A stretch of 64,000 nucleotides of DNA from Syntrophaceae bacterium (GTDB lineage: Bacteria > Desulfobacterota > Syntrophia > Syntrophales > PHBD01): the NCBI GenBank assembly GCA_013177825.1, contig JABLXX010000006.1:124001-188000 (forward strand), read 5' to 3'. Numbering within the stretch: the stretch's first letter is position 1; every line of letters begins with the position of its first letter. The notes beneath the pieces were generated by a model. It saw only the letters and a program-made list of their open reading frames with translations, did no database searches and had not been told where the DNA came from. The position numbers and the translations under genes were made by a program. Of the stretch, positions 61,142 to 64,000 are shown in pieces.

Positions 61142-61585
61142 ATGATCCACATCACCCTCCAGGACCTGGGTGTCCAGGACATGATGACCCGGCTGGCCAA
61201 GCGGACGAAGGATCTGTCGCCGGTCATGCGGCGGATCGCCGGGATCCTCCACGACGCCGTCGAGGAAAATTTCGAGCGCCAGGGGCGGCCCGCCTGGGTT
61301 CCCCTGAAGCCACGGACGATCCGGCAGCGGTCCAGGTTCGGCTACTGGCCCGGGAAAATCCTCCAGCGCCGGGGCGAGTTGGCCGTCTCCATCAGCCGGA
61401 AATTCGACGCCCGGAGCGCTGCGGTGGGGACGAATCGGATCTACGCGGCCATCCACCAGTTCGGAGGCAAAGCCGGTCGGGGGCACAAGGTAGCGATTCC
61501 CGCGCGGCCCTTCCTTGCCGTCACGGACCAGGACCTGGGCGAGATCCGGACGGCCATCCAGAACTACCTGACGAAAGGGGTGTGA
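61142..61585 (+). CDS. virion morphogenesis protein (Mu gpG-like)
   Basis: 147 residues from the ATG at 61142 (GGAGG upstream). RIAGILHDAVEENFERQGRPAW and GTNRIYAAIHQFGG match the phage virion morphogenesis family. Follows Mu order after F, but separated from it by the antisense module. Confidence 0.8.
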   Translation: MIHITLQDLGVQDMMTRLAKRTKDLSPVMRRIAGILHDAVEENFERQGRPAWVPLKPRTIRQRSRFGYWPGKILQRRGELAVSISRKFDARSAAVGTNRIYAAIHQFGGKAGRGHKVAIPARPFLAVTDQDLGEIRTAIQNYLTKGV

Positions 61586-61587
61586 GC

Positions 61588-62697
61588 ATGCCCGAGTTCA
61601 ACGGTTTCAACGACTGGGTCCCCATCTTCCGGGGCGGCCGGCAGGTGGACGCGAGCGGCCAGGAGCACGACGGGGACGCCCTGATCGAGAAGGCCGTGGC
61701 CACCTTCAATGCATCGAAACACGAACCGCCGATCGTGATCGGCCATCCGGCGGACAACGCCCCCGCCTTCGGCTGGGTCTCCGGGCTCAAGAAACAGGGC
61801 GACCTGCTCCTGGCCAAGTTCAAGCAGGTACAGCCGGAGTTCGAGGACATGGTCCGGCGGGGGCTCTTCAAGAAACGATCGGCGGCCTTCTACAACGACG
61901 GGAGCCTGCGCCATGTGGGGTTCCTCGGGGCCATGCCGCCGGCGGTAAAGGGGCTGGCCGACGTGGCCTTCACTGAAGGAGAAGCGACATCCTTCGAGTT
62001 CGGCGAGGACATCCGGGCAGCGCCGGCCGGGGGGGAGCCGACAACGACCATCGCAACCCATTCCGATCCAGGAAAGGAGGAAAGAAGCATGCAGAAGTTC
62101 GAAGAGTTCATCCAGAAGCTGAAAAGCCTCATCACCGAGGCGGGAAGTCCGGCCGCGAATCCGCCCGCCGGGAAGACCTTCTCGGAGACGGACATCGAGG
62201 CGGCCCGGAAACAGGCGGCCGACGATGCAACGCAAAAGGAGCGGGAGAGGCTGAGCGCCGAGTTCGCCGAAAAAGAACGCACGGCGCGCCAGAATGCCCG
62301 CCAGGCAGAGATCTCTTCCTGGTGCGAGTCCATGATCAAGGCCGGGAAGATGACGCCCGCGTGGGTTAAGTTCGGCGTGCCGGACATGATGCTCGCCTTC
62401 GCAGGCATGGAGGGCGAGATCGAGTTCGGCGAGGGGGACGGCAAGGTCAAGGCCACCCTCTACGACCGGTTCAAGGCCTTCTTCGAGACGGAGATGCCCA
62501 AGGTGATCGAGTTCAAGGAGATCGCCACCCGGGAGAAGGATCCGGGCGGCCGGGGGGATGCGGGAGCCAGGCTCAGCGCCCTCGTTGCGAAGAAACAGGA
62601 GGCCGACAAGACCCTGACGTACAGCGCGGCCTTTGCCGAGGTCCAGCGGGAGAATCCCGACCTGGCCCGGGAATACCTCCAGGAGATCGGCGGCTGA
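61588..62697 (+). CDS. prohead protease (Mu gpI-like) with scaffold C-terminus
   Basis: 369 residues. The N-terminal half (FNDWVPIFRGGRQVDASGQ; PPIVIGHPADNAPAFGWV; RSAAFYNDGSLRHVGFLG) is the Mu gpI protease domain. The C-terminal half is a charged helical scaffold that can also be made by an internal start at 62089. It cleaves head proteins during maturation. Confidence 0.85.
   Translation: MPEFNGFNDWVPIFRGGRQVDASGQEHDGDALIEKAVATFNASKHEPPIVIGHPADNAPAFGWVSGLKKQGDLLLAKFKQVQPEFEDMVRRGLFKKRSAAFYNDGSLRHVGFLGAMPPAVKGLADVAFTEGEATSFEFGEDIRAAPAGGEPTTTIATHSDPGKEERSMQKFEEFIQKLKSLITEAGSPAANPPAGKTFSETDIEAARKQAADDATQKERERLSAEFAEKERTARQNARQAEISSWCESMIKAGKMTPAWVKFGVPDMMLAFAGMEGEIEFGEGDGKVKATLYDRFKAFFETEMPKVIEFKEIATREKDPGGRGDAGARLSALVAKKQEADKTLTYSAAFAEVQRENPDLAREYLQEIGG
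62074..62088 (+). promoter_or_regulatory. internal ribosome-binding site for the scaffold protein
   Basis: AAAGGAGG (62074-62080 region) lies eight bases upstream of an in-frame ATG at 62089 within the protease gene. This is stronger than the Shine-Dalgarno of the full gene. Confidence 0.7.
62089..62697 (+). CDS. scaffold protein from internal start (Mu gpZ-like)
   Basis: 202 residues in the same frame as the protease, starting MQKFEEFIQKLKSLITEAG and sharing its C-terminus (YLQEIGG). Mu makes its scaffold Z from such an internal start in gene I; the same arrangement is visible here. Confidence 0.7.
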   Translation: MQKFEEFIQKLKSLITEAGSPAANPPAGKTFSETDIEAARKQAADDATQKERERLSAEFAEKERTARQNARQAEISSWCESMIKAGKMTPAWVKFGVPDMMLAFAGMEGEIEFGEGDGKVKATLYDRFKAFFETEMPKVIEFKEIATREKDPGGRGDAGARLSALVAKKQEADKTLTYSAAFAEVQRENPDLAREYLQEIGG

Positions 62698-62724
62698 ATC
62701 CCGCCGGGAAAGGAGCATTTCAAC

Positions 62725-63489
62725 ATGGCATCGGAAAACAAGATTTTGGACCTTTCCTTCCCGGCGGCGGAGGACCTTTCCAACGACCAGTACCGGTTCA
62801 TGGTCCTCAACGCCAGCGAACAGGTCCGCCGGCCCGACAGCGCCTCGGAAGTGGCCCTGGGCATCCTCCAGAACGCGCCGGCAGCGGGCGAGGCGGCGGC
62901 CGTGCGGATCATCGGCATCTCGAAGTTCCAGGCCAACGCAGCCATCGGGGTCGGGACCTTCATCGGCCCGGAATACGTCGACGCGACGGATGCCGGCAAG
63001 GCCCAGGACAACGCCGGGAGCCTGGCCTATGCACGCGGCTACGTCCTGGAGGCAGCCGAGGCGGAGGACGGCCTGGGATCCTGCCTGCTGTTGGGCATGG
63101 TGCCGGCCATCAACGACGCGGTGAAGCTGATGACCACCGTCACGACAAAGAATACCGCCGGGGCTGTGACCTACACGGCGGCGGAGCTGATCGGCGGCCT
63201 GATTCTCCGGGATCCGGCCGGAGACAACCGGTCCGACGTCACTCCCACGGCCGCACTGATTGTCGCAGGTGTTGCCGGCGCCATCGTCGGCTCCAGCTTC
63301 GAGTTCGTCATCCGCAACACCGCGGATGCAGCCGAGACCATCACCCTCACGGCGGGCGCCGGTGTGACCTTGAACGGCACCATGACGATCGCCCAGAACA
63401 ACTCCAAGCGGTTCCGGGCCGTCCTCACAAACGTCGGCACCGGCACGGAAGCGGTTACGATCTACAGCCTGGGAACCACGGTCCACTAA
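62725..63489 (+). CDS. capsid decoration protein (DUF2190-like)
   Basis: 254 residues. The first part (MASENKILDLSFPAAEDLSN; AGSLAYARGYVLEAAEAEDGLG) is a beta-rich decoration domain; the second (SSFEFVIRNTADAAETITL) is Ig-like and Ser/Thr-rich, probably an appendage. It would bind the surface of the capsid. AAAGGAGC is upstream. Confidence 0.7.
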   Translation: MASENKILDLSFPAAEDLSNDQYRFMVLNASEQVRRPDSASEVALGILQNAPAAGEAAAVRIIGISKFQANAAIGVGTFIGPEYVDATDAGKAQDNAGSLAYARGYVLEAAEAEDGLGSCLLLGMVPAINDAVKLMTTVTTKNTAGAVTYTAAELIGGLILRDPAGDNRSDVTPTAALIVAGVAGAIVGSSFEFVIRNTADAAETITLTAGAGVTLNGTMTIAQNNSKRFRAVLTNVGTGTEAVTIYSLGTTVH

Positions 63490-63555
63490 AACGGCGGTCC
63501 GCGCCCCGGCCTGAGCGCCGGGGACCGGACATCCCGATGAAAGGAGAACTAAGAC

Positions 63556-64000
63556 ATGCCGCAGCCGAACGTGAAGGAACAGATCGTTGCGGGACCCCTG
63601 CAGAACGTCTCCATCCAGTTTCGCAATGAGGAGTATATCGCCGACCGGGTCTTCCCCATTATCGACGGGGCGGATCCGAAGGCCAAGATCACAATCTACA
63701 ACAGGGCCGACTGGTTCCGGGACGAGGCGGGGATCCGCACCGCGGGAACCCGGGCGAAGCGGGGCGGGTACAAGCTGGAGGAGGTGTCCTTTTCGACCAA
63801 GGAATACGCCTTCGCCAAGGAGGTGACCGACGAAGACCGGCGGTTCGCCAAATCCAAGAACGCACCGCCTCTCCAGCCGGACCAGGACGCCATCGAGTTC
63901 GCTACCGACAAGGTCGACCTCAAGAAGGAAATCCGCACCGGCGAGTTGATCACGACCGGCACCTGGGCCGACGGCAATGCCGGCGGCGAGGATGCGGAAG
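63556..64000 (+). CDS. major capsid protein, 3'-partial
   Basis: At least 148 residues, cut by the window edge. MPQPNVKEQIVAGPLQNVS, RNEEYIADRVFPIIDG and WFRDEAGIRTAGTRAKRGGY match the family of Mu-type major capsid proteins (gpT position). AGGAG ten bases upstream. Confidence 0.82.
   Translation, partial: MPQPNVKEQIVAGPLQNVSIQFRNEEYIADRVFPIIDGADPKAKITIYNRADWFRDEAGIRTAGTRAKRGGYKLEEVSFSTKEYAFAKEVTDEDRRFAKSKNAPPLQPDQDAIEFATDKVDLKKEIRTGELITTGTWADGNAGGEDAE

Larger units (their letters stand above)
35321..64000. mobile_element. Mu-like transposable prophage (left part, right end outside window)
   Basis: Repressor, Ner, MuA, MuB, GemA, Gam, Com-like, lysis and head genes follow Mu order from 39.4 kb to the window edge. 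The left boundary is tentative: TGTGACA at 35321 is the first convincing TG-starting end, followed by phased repeats. If the end is closer to the repressor, the low-GC genes at 35.5-38.8 kb would be chromosomal. Confidence 0.9.

Overview
The window reads as a GC-rich, obligately anaerobic bacterium of the former Deltaproteobacteria, most likely of the Syntrophus/Smithella kind. That is an inference from gene content: CoA-ester and electron-transfer genes (a beta-keto acid cleavage enzyme, two thiolase/DUF35 pairs, an acyl-CoA ligase, a molybdopterin oxidoreductase), a type IV pilin, and a seven-PAS hybrid kinase. No rRNA, tRNA or CRISPR array was seen.

Positions 1-35.3 kb look like ordinary chromosome. 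In order they hold: a PagL-like outer-membrane protein and a Trm112-like protein; a Dph6-like ATP pyrophosphatase; a lipoprotein hydrolase; two small membrane-protein genes, each interrupted by a single-base frameshift; a promoter-to-terminator ncRNA of about 200 nt that resembles 6S RNA; typA/bipA; a pilin and a PilZ protein; a BKACE enzyme; a MarR-led redox/acyl-CoA cluster (9.4-17.3 kb); the hybrid kinase; a methyltransferase; a TetR/flavoprotein pair sharing an operator sequence; a PP2C-like phosphatase followed by two thiolase/DUF35 pairs; an outer-membrane barrel protein; and a radical SAM/B12 protein.

From about 35.3 kb to the right edge lies a Mu-like transposable prophage whose right end is outside the window. 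A possible left end is TGTGACA at 35321. Just inside it, a low-GC block carries probable defence genes (a SLATT-like two-TM protein with a small overlapping partner, a TatA-like zinc-ribbon protein, a HEPN-like protein with an R-x4-H motif) and a scarred immunity region. Next come an S24-type repressor with an operator array, Ner, MuA transposase, MuB, GemA, Gam and a Com-like zinc ribbon. After the cargo come lysis genes and the Mu-order head genes: gp25/26/27-like, terminase, portal, MuF, G, protease I with an internal scaffold start, a decoration protein and the major capsid protein.

The most striking part is the cargo at 46.3-52.1 kb. It encodes a dynamin-like GTPase, an intact enolase, a CPA2 cation:proton antiporter, a universal stress protein and a prenyltransferase-like protein. 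Two leaders, in front of the dynamin-like gene and the antiporter, match the crcB (fluoride riboswitch) consensus by eye, and each can be folded into a translational on/off switch that hides or frees the ribosome-binding site. Because enolase is a classical fluoride target, I read this as a phage-borne fluoride-tolerance operon with a dynamin-like GTPase as an unexpected member.

A second unusual region is the head gene at 58.1-60.3 kb. It fuses MuF to a HipA/PI3K-like kinase domain and an unassigned C-terminal domain. It is followed by an antisense three-gene module (ribbon-helix-helix protein plus two small proteins) with its own sigma70-type promoter and operator, inserted inside the structural operon.
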